A DNA stretch of 26,389 bases from UBA6115 sp964629345. GTDB taxonomy: Bacteria > Bacillota > Clostridia > Christensenellales > Aristaeellaceae. Below, piece by piece: positions 6,713-15,062 of the stretch. Position 1 is the stretch's first letter, and each line of letters begins with the position of its first letter. The translations under genes were made by a program, and so were the position numbers. The notes below the pieces were generated by a model that was given only the letters and a program-made list of their open reading frames with translations, made no database searches and was not told the DNA's origin. The DNA lies in contig CAZVSG010000019.1 in assembly GCA_964629345.1 (NCBI GenBank), positions 1 through 26,389 on the forward strand, written 5' to 3'.

Positions 6713-6739
6713 GCGCCGCCGGGGAGCCTGTGCTATACT
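6711..6739 (+). promoter_or_regulatory. Promoter of the pdp operon
   Basis: TTGCGC (6711-6716), a 17-base spacer and TATACT (6734-6739) with an extended TG before the -10 box (6731-6732). It immediately follows the upstream terminator and precedes the pdp start by 34 bases. It probably drives the long plus-strand operon. Confidence 0.65.
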
Positions 6740-6773
6740 CACGTTCGAACAGGCGCATCTTAACGGAGGGACC

Positions 6774-8081
6774 ATGGCGCTGATTGATATTATTTCCAGA
6801 AAAAAACGGGGACTGGCGCTCAGTGGGCCGCAGATCAGGGAATTCGCCCGCGCCGCCGCCGACCCGGACACGCCGGACTATCAACTGGCAGCCCTGCTGA
6901 TGGCCATCCGCATCAACGGCATGGACCCGCGGGAAACGGCGGAACTCACCCTGGCCATGGCGCAGACCGGGGACATGCTCAGCCCTGAGGTGGGCGGCAT
7001 CCCGGTGGACAAGCACTCCACCGGCGGAGTGGGCGACACCACCACGTTGATCCTGGCCCCCCTGGTGGCCGCCTGCGGCGGCAAGGTGGTCAAGATGTCC
7101 GGCCGCGGCCTGGGCCACACCGGCGGCACGATCGACAAGCTGGAGAGCATCCCGGGGTTCAGGACGGAGCTGCCGGAGGCGGACTTTCTGCGCATCGCGC
7201 GGGAGGTCGGATGCTGCGTGGTCGGGCAGAGCGGCGAGCTGGCCCCGGCGGACAAACGGCTGTACGCGCTGCGCGACGTCACCGGCACGGTGGATTCCAT
7301 CCCCCTGATCGCCTCCTCCATCATGTCCAAAAAACTCGCCGGCGGCGCCCGGGGCATCGTGCTGGACGTCAAGATGGGCTCCGGCGCGCTGATGAAGACA
7401 AGGAAGGACTGCCTCACGCTCGCGCGCGCGATGGTGGATATCGGCCGCCGCGCCGGCCGGCGCATGTCCGCCCTGATCACCGGGATGGACGAGCCCCTGG
7501 GCAGCCACGTGGGCAATGCGCTGGAGGTCAAGGAGGCCATCGACACCCTGGCCGGCCGCGTCAGCGGGCCGCTGCTGGACGTTTCCCTGGCCCTGGGCGC
7601 GCAGATGCTTTTGCTTTCCGGGCTGGCGGAGGATGAGGGCAGCGCGGAAGACCTCCTGATGACTGCGCTCAAGGAAGGGCGCGGGCTGGCAAAGCTCGCG
7701 GAGATGATCACGGCCCAGGGCGGGGACGCCCGGGTGTGCGCGGACACCGCGCTGCTGCCGCAGCCGCAGGTGAAGACCCCTGTTCCCGCGCCCGCGGACG
7801 GCTTCCTGTCGGGCATGGACACCGAGCGGGCCGGGCTGGCCGCCCAGGTCCTGGGGGCGGGCCGGCTTCGCAAGGACGACGTCATTGATCCCTCCGCCGG
7901 GTATATCCTTTTCAAGCGGATCGGGGATGCGGTGAAGAAGGGCGAGACGCTGGCCGTGCTGCACCACGGCGAAAAGGCGCCGGCCGGGCAGGCCGGGGAG
8001 ATGCTCCTTCAGGCCATGCGCTTTTCCTCCGTCGCTCCTCCCAAAAAACCGCTGATCCGCGCGCGCATCGCGCCGGACTGA
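6774..8081 (+). CDS. pdp: Pyrimidine-nucleoside phosphorylase
   Basis: A 435-residue enzyme that splits uridine, thymidine or deoxyuridine with phosphate to give the base and (deoxy)ribose 1-phosphate, in nucleoside salvage. The length matches the family. Visible motifs are the phosphate-site loop PVDKHSTGGVGDTTTL (78-92), and the family signature KMSGRGLGHTGGTIDKLES (107-125). IPLIASSIMSKKLAGG and VLDVKMGSGALM follow, and a C-terminal barrel-sandwich domain with VLHHGEKAPAGQ ends the protein. The ATG at 6774 with GGAGG four bases before it starts the conserved ALIDIISRKKRG; the frame extends upstream to 6711 over the promoter and is not coding. Thymidine phosphorylase (DeoA) is the nearest alternative. 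It is first gene of the probable operon and ends 13 bases before the tlpA-like gene. Confidence 0.93.
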   Translation: MALIDIISRKKRGLALSGPQIREFARAAADPDTPDYQLAALLMAIRINGMDPRETAELTLAMAQTGDMLSPEVGGIPVDKHSTGGVGDTTTLILAPLVAACGGKVVKMSGRGLGHTGGTIDKLESIPGFRTELPEADFLRIAREVGCCVVGQSGELAPADKRLYALRDVTGTVDSIPLIASSIMSKKLAGGARGIVLDVKMGSGALMKTRKDCLTLARAMVDIGRRAGRRMSALITGMDEPLGSHVGNALEVKEAIDTLAGRVSGPLLDVSLALGAQMLLLSGLAEDEGSAEDLLMTALKEGRGLAKLAEMITAQGGDARVCADTALLPQPQVKTPVPAPADGFLSGMDTERAGLAAQVLGAGRLRKDDVIDPSAGYILFKRIGDAVKKGETLAVLHHGEKAPAGQAGEMLLQAMRFSSVAPPKKPLIRARIAPD

Positions 8082-8094
8082 AAGGAAAAATGAT

Positions 8095-8772
8095 TTGTTG
8101 AAACACAGCAGAAGACTGAGCCTCGCGCTGGCGCTGATGATCCTTCTATCCGGTATCTTCGCGCCGATCCAAGACGGCAAAACGGAAGAGGCGGCCCCCC
8201 CGGCGTCGACAGCCGCAATCGATCCGGCAGCGGAAACGACGGCTGAACCGGAGGCACAGGAACAGGAAGGGAACTTCTTCGCGTCATTGAAGCTCAACTA
8301 CATCAACGGAGAGCCCTTTGACGCCTCCGTCTTTGACGGCAAACCCATCCTGCTCAACATCTGGGCCACCTGGTGCCAGCCCTGCGTGTCGGAGATGCCG
8401 CACCTGAACGAACTGGCGGCGGAATACGCGGACAGGCTGAACATCGTCGGGCTGCACAGCGAGGGGCTGACCGTCACAGCGGAGGGCGAGCTTGCGCCAA
8501 ACGAAGAGGCGAACCAGGCGGCTGTGGAGATGGCGGAGAGCCTTTCCCTGACCTTCCCGCTGGTCAACCCGGACACCAACCTGTTCATCCTGATGAATGA
8601 CCCGAACTACGGCCTGCAGACGGAGTTCCTGCCCACCACCTGGCTGATCGACGGCGACGGATTTGTCCGCGGCGTACTGACCTCCGCCCGTGACAAGGAG
8701 GCGTGGAAACAGGTGATCGAAGAGTTCCTGACCAAACTGCGGGAGGAAGCGGATGCGGAGGCGGATACCTGA
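8095..8772 (+). CDS. Exported TlpA/ResA-like thioredoxin
   Basis: A 225-residue thiol-disulfide oxidoreductase of the TlpA/ResA/peroxiredoxin-like group, acting outside the membrane. It starts at a TTG codon (8095) with AAAGGA eight bases upstream; a second TTG follows directly, and the overlapping ATG at 8090 hits a stop. An N-terminal hydrophobic segment (8-24) is a signal peptide or anchor, without a lipobox. A Glu/Ala/Pro-rich linker (about 28-58) leads to the thioredoxin fold: ILLNIWATWCQPCVSEMP with active-site Cys94 and Cys97, and the cis-Pro loop LPTTWLIDGDG. The 3' end overlaps the CD1871A-type gene by 20 bases. Context suggests it exchanges electrons with the downstream Fe-S membrane protein. 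Confidence 0.88.
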   Translation: MLKHSRRLSLALALMILLSGIFAPIQDGKTEEAAPPASTAAIDPAAETTAEPEAQEQEGNFFASLKLNYINGEPFDASVFDGKPILLNIWATWCQPCVSEMPHLNELAAEYADRLNIVGLHSEGLTVTAEGELAPNEEANQAAVEMAESLSLTFPLVNPDTNLFILMNDPNYGLQTEFLPTTWLIDGDGFVRGVLTSARDKEAWKQVIEEFLTKLREEADAEADT

Positions 8773-8899
8773 CAAGGCCTGGATCCCTCTTGCGATGCTG
8801 GGCGCGGCGCTGATCCTGGGGGGCGTCCTGCGCGGAGAGGCCGCCATCGTGCTGCGGAAGGCCATCCGCATCTGCCTGGAGTGCATCGGCATTGGCTAA
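8753..8899 (+). CDS. CD1871A-family CXXC micro-protein
   Basis: A 48-residue protein reading MRRRIPDKAWIPLAMLGAAL, then a short hydrophobic stretch (about 11-26) followed by GEAAIVLRKAIRI and the C-terminal CLECIGIG. This ending is the hallmark of the CD1871A family of CXXC-containing proteins that accompany an Fe-S membrane protein in Clostridia. GGGAGG lies six bases before the ATG. The start lies inside the tlpA-like gene and the end overlaps the Fe-S gene by eight bases, so all three are translationally coupled. The function is unknown. The single membrane segment, followed by the Cys41/Cys44 pair at the very end, suggests a redox or metal-binding tether. The gene is shorter than most automatic gene-length cutoffs. 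Confidence 0.88.
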   Translation: MRRRIPDKAWIPLAMLGAALILGGVLRGEAAIVLRKAIRICLECIGIG

Positions 8900-9860
8900 G
8901 ACCGGAACAAAAAAACGGGTGCGTTTCCGCGCCGCCGTCCAGCTGTTCACGGCGGCAGCCAGCAACTCCTGGGTCACGGGGTTCGCCGCCGGGAAGATCT
9001 ACGGCGGGGACCTGAAACAGATCTGCCACCCCGGGCTGAACTGCTATTCTTGCCCGGGCGCGCTGCTCAGCTGCCCCGTCGGGGCCCTGCAGGCGGTCAT
9101 CGGCAGCCGCGCGTTCAACCTTTCCCTGTACGTCTTCGGCTTTCTGCTGCTGACGGGCGCCTTGCTGGGCCGCATGGTCTGCGGCTTCCTGTGCCCCTTC
9201 GGCCTGATCCAGGAACTGCTGTACAAAATCCCCTTCCCTGTCAAACGCAACCGTTTCCGGGGCGACAGGCCCCTGCGCAGTCTCAAGTACGCGGTCCTGG
9301 TCATCCTGGTCATCCTGCTGCCCATGGTGCTCAACAACCCTGCCGGCGAGGCATCCCCAGCCTTCTGCAAGTACGTCTGCCCGGCCGGCACGCTGGAGGC
9401 GGGGATCCCGCTGGTGTATTTCGGCCCGGAACAGGGGGCGCAGCCCGGCGCCGCTCCTGTCCTGCCCAACGCTCCCGGGATCAGACTGATCCAGCAGGAC
9501 GACGGGCCGCGCTTCCAGACAGGCTGGCTGTTCGCGCTGAAGATGGGCATCCTCATCCTGACCCTGCTCTGCTGCCTTGTCATCTGGCGGCCTTTCTGCA
9601 AGTACCTCTGCCCCCTGGGCGCGGTGTACGGCGCGCTCAATCAGGTCTCCCTCTACCGGCTGCGCTTTTTGGAGGACAGGTGCATCCGCTGCGGCGCCTG
9701 CGCGCGGGCATGTAGGATGTCCCTTGACCCCACCCGTGAACTCAACCATCCCGAATGTGTGCGCTGCGGCGACTGCGTCAACGCCTGCCCCACAGACGCG
9801 CTTTCCATGGGCTTTGGGTGCCGGCAAGCTGTTACGGCGCCCGGAAAGGAAACCCTATGA
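8892..9860 (+). CDS. Polyferredoxin-like 4Fe-4S membrane protein (NapH/YccM/RnfB-like Cys motifs)
   Basis: A 322-residue membrane protein with many iron-sulfur motifs, expected to carry electrons across or along the membrane. It probably starts at TTG 8892 with GGAG 10 bases upstream. It has an N-terminal Cys cluster (Cys45, 51, 54, 61, in CHPGLNCYSCPGALLSCPVG). Three CxxxCP pairs follow: CGFLCPFG (97-104), CKYVCPAG (159-166) and CKYLCPLG (236-243), each near a membrane segment (about 78-95, 132-149 and 214-233). Two ferredoxin-type sites come last, CIRCGACARAC (264-274) and CVRCGDCVNACP (289-300). The first of these ferredoxin sites lacks the Pro after the last Cys. This layout resembles NapH, YccM and related quinol-linked proteins. 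It is linked to the CD1871A-type and TlpA-like genes by overlap. The real electron donor and acceptor are unknown. Confidence 0.85.
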   Translation: MAKTGTKKRVRFRAAVQLFTAAASNSWVTGFAAGKIYGGDLKQICHPGLNCYSCPGALLSCPVGALQAVIGSRAFNLSLYVFGFLLLTGALLGRMVCGFLCPFGLIQELLYKIPFPVKRNRFRGDRPLRSLKYAVLVILVILLPMVLNNPAGEASPAFCKYVCPAGTLEAGIPLVYFGPEQGAQPGAAPVLPNAPGIRLIQQDDGPRFQTGWLFALKMGILILTLLCCLVIWRPFCKYLCPLGAVYGALNQVSLYRLRFLEDRCIRCGACARACRMSLDPTRELNHPECVRCGDCVNACPTDALSMGFGCRQAVTAPGKETL

Positions 9861-11008
9861 AACGGTTCTTCATCTTTATGACGGCCTTTGCCCTTCTGCT
9901 GTCCCCTTCCGCTATTGCGCAGGAGGCGACAAAGCCGCTCGCGCTGGCGGAGATCGAGCAGTTCAACCAGCTATTGCTGGACCGCGCGATCGCGGACGGG
10001 CTGGAGTCCTTTGCCTCGGAGGAGGGGTATCTCGTCCGCGGGGAAGGGTATGAGCTGCTTTTGTCCAGCGGGGACCTGAGTGGGGACACCGTGGTGCTCA
10101 GCGCGGCCCTCTATGGGTTGGGGCTCGGGCAGGAGGAGCCCCTTGAGGGGCCCCGCGGCATCCGCCCCGACATGAAGGCAGAGGACCTGCTGGCGCTGTT
10201 TCCCAATGACAACCCATACCTCTCAGGGAACGAGGACAGCGCTGTGCTGTACATCGCCGGCGAGCTGCCCGCGGCCGTGTATGCGGGGTTCGTGCTGCGC
10301 CGGGGTCAGACACTCACGCTGATGGAGTATGACGTCTACTTCCAGACACAGGAGGGGGTATCGCGCGCGGGCATCCAGGCGACGATCGACCAGGGCCTGG
10401 TCAGCGCGGTGAGGAGCTTCTTCCCTTCCGCGGGCCTGAGCCAGGAGGAGGCCCGTGAGGCGCTGGATCACCTTCGCGCCCTTCAGGAGGAGACGGGATA
10501 CGTGGCGGGCGGTGACGGCGCGGGCACCCGGCTGACCCGGGAGGACCTGGTGCTGGCGGGGCTTGATTTTGTGGACCTGACCAGCGCGCAGGCGGAAGCC
10601 GCGCTGGGGGAGCCGGGCAATGAGGAGACCGTCAGCAACAGCGGCGGCGGCAGCCTGATGACGCTGCAGTGGCCGGGGGCGGAGGCGGTGTTCAGGCTGG
10701 AGGGAGAGACGGAGCGCGCCATGCGGCTGACCGTGCGGGAAGGGATCCTGGAGGGGCCCCGCGGGCTTCGCATCGGAGACAGCCTGGCCCAGGTCATCAG
10801 CCGGTTTGAGCATGGGGAGGACCTGCCTGATGAGGGCGGCGCGCTCTACGGCGACGCCGCCGGCCAGCAGCCGCCCTTTGGCGTGATGGTGGCCGGCCTC
10901 GAGGGCGACACCCTTTACTACGCGGTGAAAACGGACAAGGGGAATGCCGCGCTGATCCTGGAGTTCATCCAGGGCGCCCTGGTCAGCATGACGCTGACCT
11001 ACCTTTGA
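9857..11008 (+). CDS. Secreted protein with an internal duplication, unknown function
   Basis: A 383-residue exported protein of no family I recognise. The ATG at 9857 overlaps the Fe-S gene stop as ATGA, with AAAGGA upstream. The signal peptide has a core FIFMTAFALLL and cleavage near AIA (21). The mature protein has two similar halves: GPRGIRPDMKAEDLLALFP (98-116) corresponds to GPRGLRIGDSLAQVISRF (300-317). Each is followed by a strand-rich segment (LTLMEYDVYF; AALILEFIQG) and a matching GLVSAV/ALVSMT stretch. The GxxxGDSLxQVISRF pattern recalls SmpA/OmlA-like or BamE-like small domains, an inference only. Its tight coupling to the redox triad suggests an extracellular partner or substrate, or only co-expression. 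Confidence 0.75.
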   Translation: MKRFFIFMTAFALLLSPSAIAQEATKPLALAEIEQFNQLLLDRAIADGLESFASEEGYLVRGEGYELLLSSGDLSGDTVVLSAALYGLGLGQEEPLEGPRGIRPDMKAEDLLALFPNDNPYLSGNEDSAVLYIAGELPAAVYAGFVLRRGQTLTLMEYDVYFQTQEGVSRAGIQATIDQGLVSAVRSFFPSAGLSQEEAREALDHLRALQEETGYVAGGDGAGTRLTREDLVLAGLDFVDLTSAQAEAALGEPGNEETVSNSGGGSLMTLQWPGAEAVFRLEGETERAMRLTVREGILEGPRGLRIGDSLAQVISRFEHGEDLPDEGGALYGDAAGQQPPFGVMVAGLEGDTLYYAVKTDKGNAALILEFIQGALVSMTLTYL

Positions 11009-11051
11009 CCCGGACATCAGCCGCGCATTTTCTGATGAATGAGGTAAGAGG

Positions 11052-13859
11052 ATGAAGATCGACCTGAGCTGCCCGGTGGAACTGTGGCATTTCAAGCTGC
11101 CCACAGCGGCGTATCCCGTTGTCAGGCTCAACCTCTTCAACCTCTCGGAGAAGGCCGTGACGTCCATACAGGCGGCCTTCCTCTGCTTTGACGGCGAGGG
11201 TCAGTACGCCCGCCAGGTGGAACGCATCCAGGGGATCCAGGGCGAAGCGAGGAGCGCTTTTGAGGTGCTGTGCGCCATCGAGGACGGCGAGCGCGCGGCG
11301 AGCATGGATTTCATTATCGAAAAGGTCTGGTTCATCGACGGGACCGTGTGGCGCAGGGGCACGGGGGAGATGAGTGAATACCAGCTCAGGCTCCTGGAGC
11401 CTTCCAGGCAGCTGGACGTGCTGCGCCAGATGGCCGGCGGGGACGCCGTCGCCTATCCCAGCGACCAGGGCGCTGTGTGGGTCTGCCTGTGCGGCCGCCC
11501 CAACGCCGCCAGCGCCGCCGCCTGCCTGCGCTGCGGGCGGGACAAGCATGAGCAGTTTTCCAAATACGGCAAGGCCGTCATCGAGACCGTCATCTACCGG
11601 CTGGACAGCGAGATGGAGGACAAGGCCCACCGCGCACGGGAGGAAGCCGGGCGCATGCAGGAAGAACGGGAGAAGAAGGAGCTGAAACGGCGCAGGCGCA
11701 TCCGGCGCGCGCTGATCACTTTCCTGAGCCTGATCCTGCTGGCTGCGGGGGCCTGGGCCGTCGTCACCTTCGGCATCCCGGCCTACGGGTATTACCAGGC
11801 CGATCAACTGATGCAGCGCGGGAAATATGATGAGGCCAGGGAAAAATTCCTGGAGCTGGGTGATTACCGTGACAGCGCGGATCAGGCCAGTGAAGCGGAT
11901 TACCGCAAGGCGGCGGACTTCATGCGGGCCGGCAACGCCACTGCGCTGAGGAGCGCGGAGGAGCTGTACCTTGACCTTGAAGGATTCAGGGACAGCAGGG
12001 ACAAGCTGTCCCAGGCGCGGTACCTCCGGGCGGGGCTTTTGGAGGTGGCGGGCGATTATCCCGAGGCCATCGCGCTGTATGAGCAGCTGGGCGGATACCT
12101 GGACAGCGGGGAACGCGCGACCCAGGCCCGCTACAGCTGGGGCAGGCGGCTGATGGAGGAGTTCTCCTACGGGGCAGCGCGGGAAAAAATGCTCGAGCTG
12201 GGGAACTACAAGGACGCGTCCGCTCTGGCGGATGACTGCCTCTACCTTCCCGCCCTGGATCACCTGGAAAAGGCGGAGTTTGAACAGGCGGAGGCGCTTC
12301 TGCTTCAGCTTCCGCACCGGCAGTCAGCCCGGCTGAAACTGCAGGAGACCTACTATGCGTGGGGCGATATGCTGTTCTCCCTCAAGGAGTATGAAAAGGC
12401 CGCGGAGAAGTTCCTGGCTTCCGGGGATTACCTTGACGCTTTCCGCCGGGCGTCGGATTGCCTGTATGAACCGGCGGTCCTCCTGATGCAGGCCGGGGAC
12501 TATGCGGCGGCGAAGGCAAGCTTTGATCAGATCCTCGCGTTCAAGGACAGCGCGATGCTCTCCCAGCAGTGCTCCTATGAGCTGGGGCTGATCAAGATCG
12601 CCGGGAAGCAGTGGGCGGAGGCGGCCGAACTCCTGGCGCTCGCGCCGGACGTGGCCGAAGCGCCGGGGAGACTGAAGGAAGTCCATTACCTCATGGCCGG
12701 TGAGGCGGTCCAAAAAGGCGACCTGAGCGGCGCCGCCGAACTGTATGACGCGGCCGGGGATTACAAAGACGCGGCGGACCTGGCCGCCAAGGCGGGTTTT
12801 GATCTGGGCATCCAGCTGGCCAACGGGGCGGATTACGCCGGCGCCGCGGACGTTTTCGCGCTGATCCCCGACTACCCCAATGCGGGGGAGGAACTGACGC
12901 GCGCGAAATACAACCAGGCCATTTCCCTTTTGGACAAGGGCGAGTACGAGGCCGCGGTCGAGGCCTTCAACGCGCTTGACGGCTACGGCCAGAGTGAGGA
13001 CTACCTGAAAAAGGCGGTGTACCAGATGGCCGCCGCCCGCCTGGAAGCAAAGGATTATGAAGGCGCGGCCGGCATGTTCCAGACCCTGACCGGATACCTG
13101 GACGCGGATACGCGCTATCAGGAGGCCCAGCATCAGCTGGCCCTGGCTGCGCTCAACGCGGGCGACCTGGACAGCGCCATCACCCTGCTGGAGAGCATCC
13201 GCGGCTATGCCAACACGGAGGAGCTGTACTTTTCCGCCGTGTATCAGCAGGCGGCCGCGAAGGAAGCGGCGGGTGATCAAGGCGCCGCCGCGCGGCTGTA
13301 CGCCCTCATCCCTGAGTATCTTGATGCCGCTGCGAAGCGCGACAGGAATTATGACGCGTATTACCAGACCGCCTATGAAACGGCGAAGCAGGCGATGAAG
13401 GACAAGGACTACAAGGCCGTGATCGACGCGCTCTCAGGATTGGACCTGGAAACGACGGGGGACAAATACGGCGACATCGGCGAAATGTACAGCGAGGCCA
13501 ACTACCGATACGCCGACGAGCTGTATGAGGCGAGGAAGCCCTATGAAGCGCTGGTGTACTACCGCAACGTGCTGGACTACAAGGACGTGAGCAGCAAGAA
13601 ACTCAACCGCGTCGCCTACCAGATCATCGGCAGATGGGAGTCCAGCAAGGGCGCTGTGTTCATCTTCAGGGACGACGGCACCTGCAGCATGGAAGGCCGC
13701 GAAATGTACTACTTCGCGCGCAACTTCACCCTGCAGGTCGGGGACAGGCCGGAGGAGCTGAACATCAATTACAACATCGTCGACATTCGGGCCAGATCCC
13801 TGTCCCTGAGGGAAGAGAAGACCCGGAAACTGCACAAGTGCGCCCGCGTTGATGAATGA
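11052..13859 (+). CDS. Zinc-ribbon, single-TM protein with about 16 tandem TPR-like repeats
   Basis: A 935-residue membrane-anchored scaffold-type protein. Residues 1-120 are a beta-rich domain (LWHFKLPTAAYPVVRLNLFN). A zinc-ribbon follows with Cys145, Cys147, Cys158 and Cys161 (CLCGRPN...CLRCG). A charged helix (185-218) leads to a membrane segment (219-241), placing the N-terminus in the cytoplasm and the rest outside. From about 249 to 850 there are around 16 helical repeats of roughly 36-37 residues, with the pattern (G)DYxDAxxxxxxxxYxxAxxxLxxGDYxxAxxxFxxL. They are TPR/Sel1-like rather than a strict TPR. The end (850-935) is a small beta domain (GRWESSKGAVFIFRDDGTCSM). GAGG precedes the ATG by seven bases. 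The stop overlaps the acyltransferase start. Confidence 0.8.
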   Translation: MKIDLSCPVELWHFKLPTAAYPVVRLNLFNLSEKAVTSIQAAFLCFDGEGQYARQVERIQGIQGEARSAFEVLCAIEDGERAASMDFIIEKVWFIDGTVWRRGTGEMSEYQLRLLEPSRQLDVLRQMAGGDAVAYPSDQGAVWVCLCGRPNAASAAACLRCGRDKHEQFSKYGKAVIETVIYRLDSEMEDKAHRAREEAGRMQEEREKKELKRRRRIRRALITFLSLILLAAGAWAVVTFGIPAYGYYQADQLMQRGKYDEAREKFLELGDYRDSADQASEADYRKAADFMRAGNATALRSAEELYLDLEGFRDSRDKLSQARYLRAGLLEVAGDYPEAIALYEQLGGYLDSGERATQARYSWGRRLMEEFSYGAAREKMLELGNYKDASALADDCLYLPALDHLEKAEFEQAEALLLQLPHRQSARLKLQETYYAWGDMLFSLKEYEKAAEKFLASGDYLDAFRRASDCLYEPAVLLMQAGDYAAAKASFDQILAFKDSAMLSQQCSYELGLIKIAGKQWAEAAELLALAPDVAEAPGRLKEVHYLMAGEAVQKGDLSGAAELYDAAGDYKDAADLAAKAGFDLGIQLANGADYAGAADVFALIPDYPNAGEELTRAKYNQAISLLDKGEYEAAVEAFNALDGYGQSEDYLKKAVYQMAAARLEAKDYEGAAGMFQTLTGYLDADTRYQEAQHQLALAALNAGDLDSAITLLESIRGYANTEELYFSAVYQQAAAKEAAGDQGAAARLYALIPEYLDAAAKRDRNYDAYYQTAYETAKQAMKDKDYKAVIDALSGLDLETTGDKYGDIGEMYSEANYRYADELYEARKPYEALVYYRNVLDYKDVSSKKLNRVAYQIIGRWESSKGAVFIFRDDGTCSMEGREMYYFARNFTLQVGDRPEELNINYNIVDIRARSLSLREEKTRKLHKCARVDE

Positions 13860-15049
13860 TGCAGGGGCTGATCGCTGCCTATAAGGATAAAACGGCTCTG
13901 CCGGCGGGGGGCAGGGTGCCCGCGCTGGACGGGGCGCGGTTCATCATGGTGTTCTCCGTCGCGGCCTTCCACCTGTGGCAGCAAAGCTGGCTGACGCCGT
14001 CCTTCACCCTGTTCGGTCTCCGCGTCAGCCTGGATCCCTGGCTGAGGACTGGGTATCTGTGGGTGGACGGTATACTGCTGCTCAGCGGCTTTCTGCTGTA
14101 CCTGCCCTATGCCCGCGCGCGGGAGGCGGGGCGGAGGACGCCTTCCTTCACCGGCTTTTACCGCCGGCGCTTCCTGCGTATTTTTCCCACCTACCTGCTC
14201 AACCTGCTGGCGGTCTTCTTTCTGGTCGCCCTGCCGGAAAAGCGGTACGCCACCCTGTGGGAAGGCGCTCGGGACTGGCTGGCGCACCTGAGCTTCACCC
14301 ACCCGCTCTTTCCCTTCAGCAGCGTCCACACCCCGCTCAACGGCGCGCTGTGGACCCTGGGGGTGGAGATGCAGTTCTACCTGATCTTTCCGCTGGCGGC
14401 CCGGGCTTTCATGCGCATGCCGCTGGCGGCCTACCTGGGGCTTGGCGCTGCCGCCTTCGTTTTCCGCGCCCTGTCCCTCGCCCGGCCGGACACGACGATG
14501 CTGGTGAACCAGCTGCCCGCCTTCCTTGACGTGTACATGAACGGGTTTGTCGCGGCGGCGGTCTTTGCCAGGCTGGAGCGGCAGACACGGGAGGACGGTT
14601 TCTCCCGGCTGTTTTACACGGCGGTGCTCTTCAGCGCGCTGCTGGGGCTGGTCCTGCTGGTGCGCGGCCAGGCGGCTGCGGCCGGCACGGAAGCCATCCG
14701 TCAGGGCCAGATGCTCAGGCGTTATCCCCAGTCCGTGCTCACCGCGCTGGCCTTCATCGGCGCGTCCCTGGGGCTTGGCGGTATCAGGCTGGCGCTTGGA
14801 AACCGCGTCATGGGCTGGCTGGCCACCATCAGTTACCAGCTGTACATGTGGCACACAGTCGTCGCGCTGCAGCTGAAGAAGTGGCGTTTTCCCCCCAGCG
14901 TGTCGGAAACGCCGCACATGGAAGGCGAAAAGAGCTGGCAGATCCCCTATCTGCTGCTGTCCCTGGGCATCTCCGTGCTGATTTCGGCCCTGGTGACCTT
15001 TTTGATCGAACAGCCGCTCGCCCGCCGCGGCGGCAGGCAGAAAGAATGA
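13856..15049 (+). CDS. Membrane acyltransferase 3 family (OafA/YrhL-like)
   Basis: A 397-residue multi-pass acyltransferase that would transfer an acetyl or similar acyl group to a surface glycan or other extracytoplasmic acceptor. Family features are PALDGARFIMVFSVAAFHLW with His39 as the likely catalytic base, WVDGILLLSGFLL, YRRRFLRIFPTYLLN, and WTLGVEMQFYLIFPL. A final part resembles SYQLYMWHTVV and VTFLIEQPLAR. About ten hydrophobic segments are visible. The ATG at 13856 overlaps the upstream TGA (ATGA), so translation is coupled to the repeat protein; a second ATG follows at 13859. The two may work together at the membrane. The substrate is unknown. It ends 13 bases before the peptidase gene. 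Confidence 0.88.
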   Translation: MMQGLIAAYKDKTALPAGGRVPALDGARFIMVFSVAAFHLWQQSWLTPSFTLFGLRVSLDPWLRTGYLWVDGILLLSGFLLYLPYARAREAGRRTPSFTGFYRRRFLRIFPTYLLNLLAVFFLVALPEKRYATLWEGARDWLAHLSFTHPLFPFSSVHTPLNGALWTLGVEMQFYLIFPLAARAFMRMPLAAYLGLGAAAFVFRALSLARPDTTMLVNQLPAFLDVYMNGFVAAAVFARLERQTREDGFSRLFYTAVLFSALLGLVLLVRGQAAAAGTEAIRQGQMLRRYPQSVLTALAFIGASLGLGGIRLALGNRVMGWLATISYQLYMWHTVVALQLKKWRFPPSVSETPHMEGEKSWQIPYLLLSLGISVLISALVTFLIEQPLARRGGRQKE

Positions 15050-15062
15050 GGAGGAAGAAAGC

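Noticed and set aside
6711..6773. Upstream extension of pdp
   Set aside because: It covers the -35 and -10 boxes, while ATG 6774 has a good ribosome binding site and starts the conserved N-terminus.
6546..8297. A 583-residue open frame on the minus strand
   Set aside because: It overlaps the pdp gene completely and has an Arg/His/Gln/Gly-rich shadow composition typical of the antisense of a GC-rich gene. There is no family match and no ribosome binding site.
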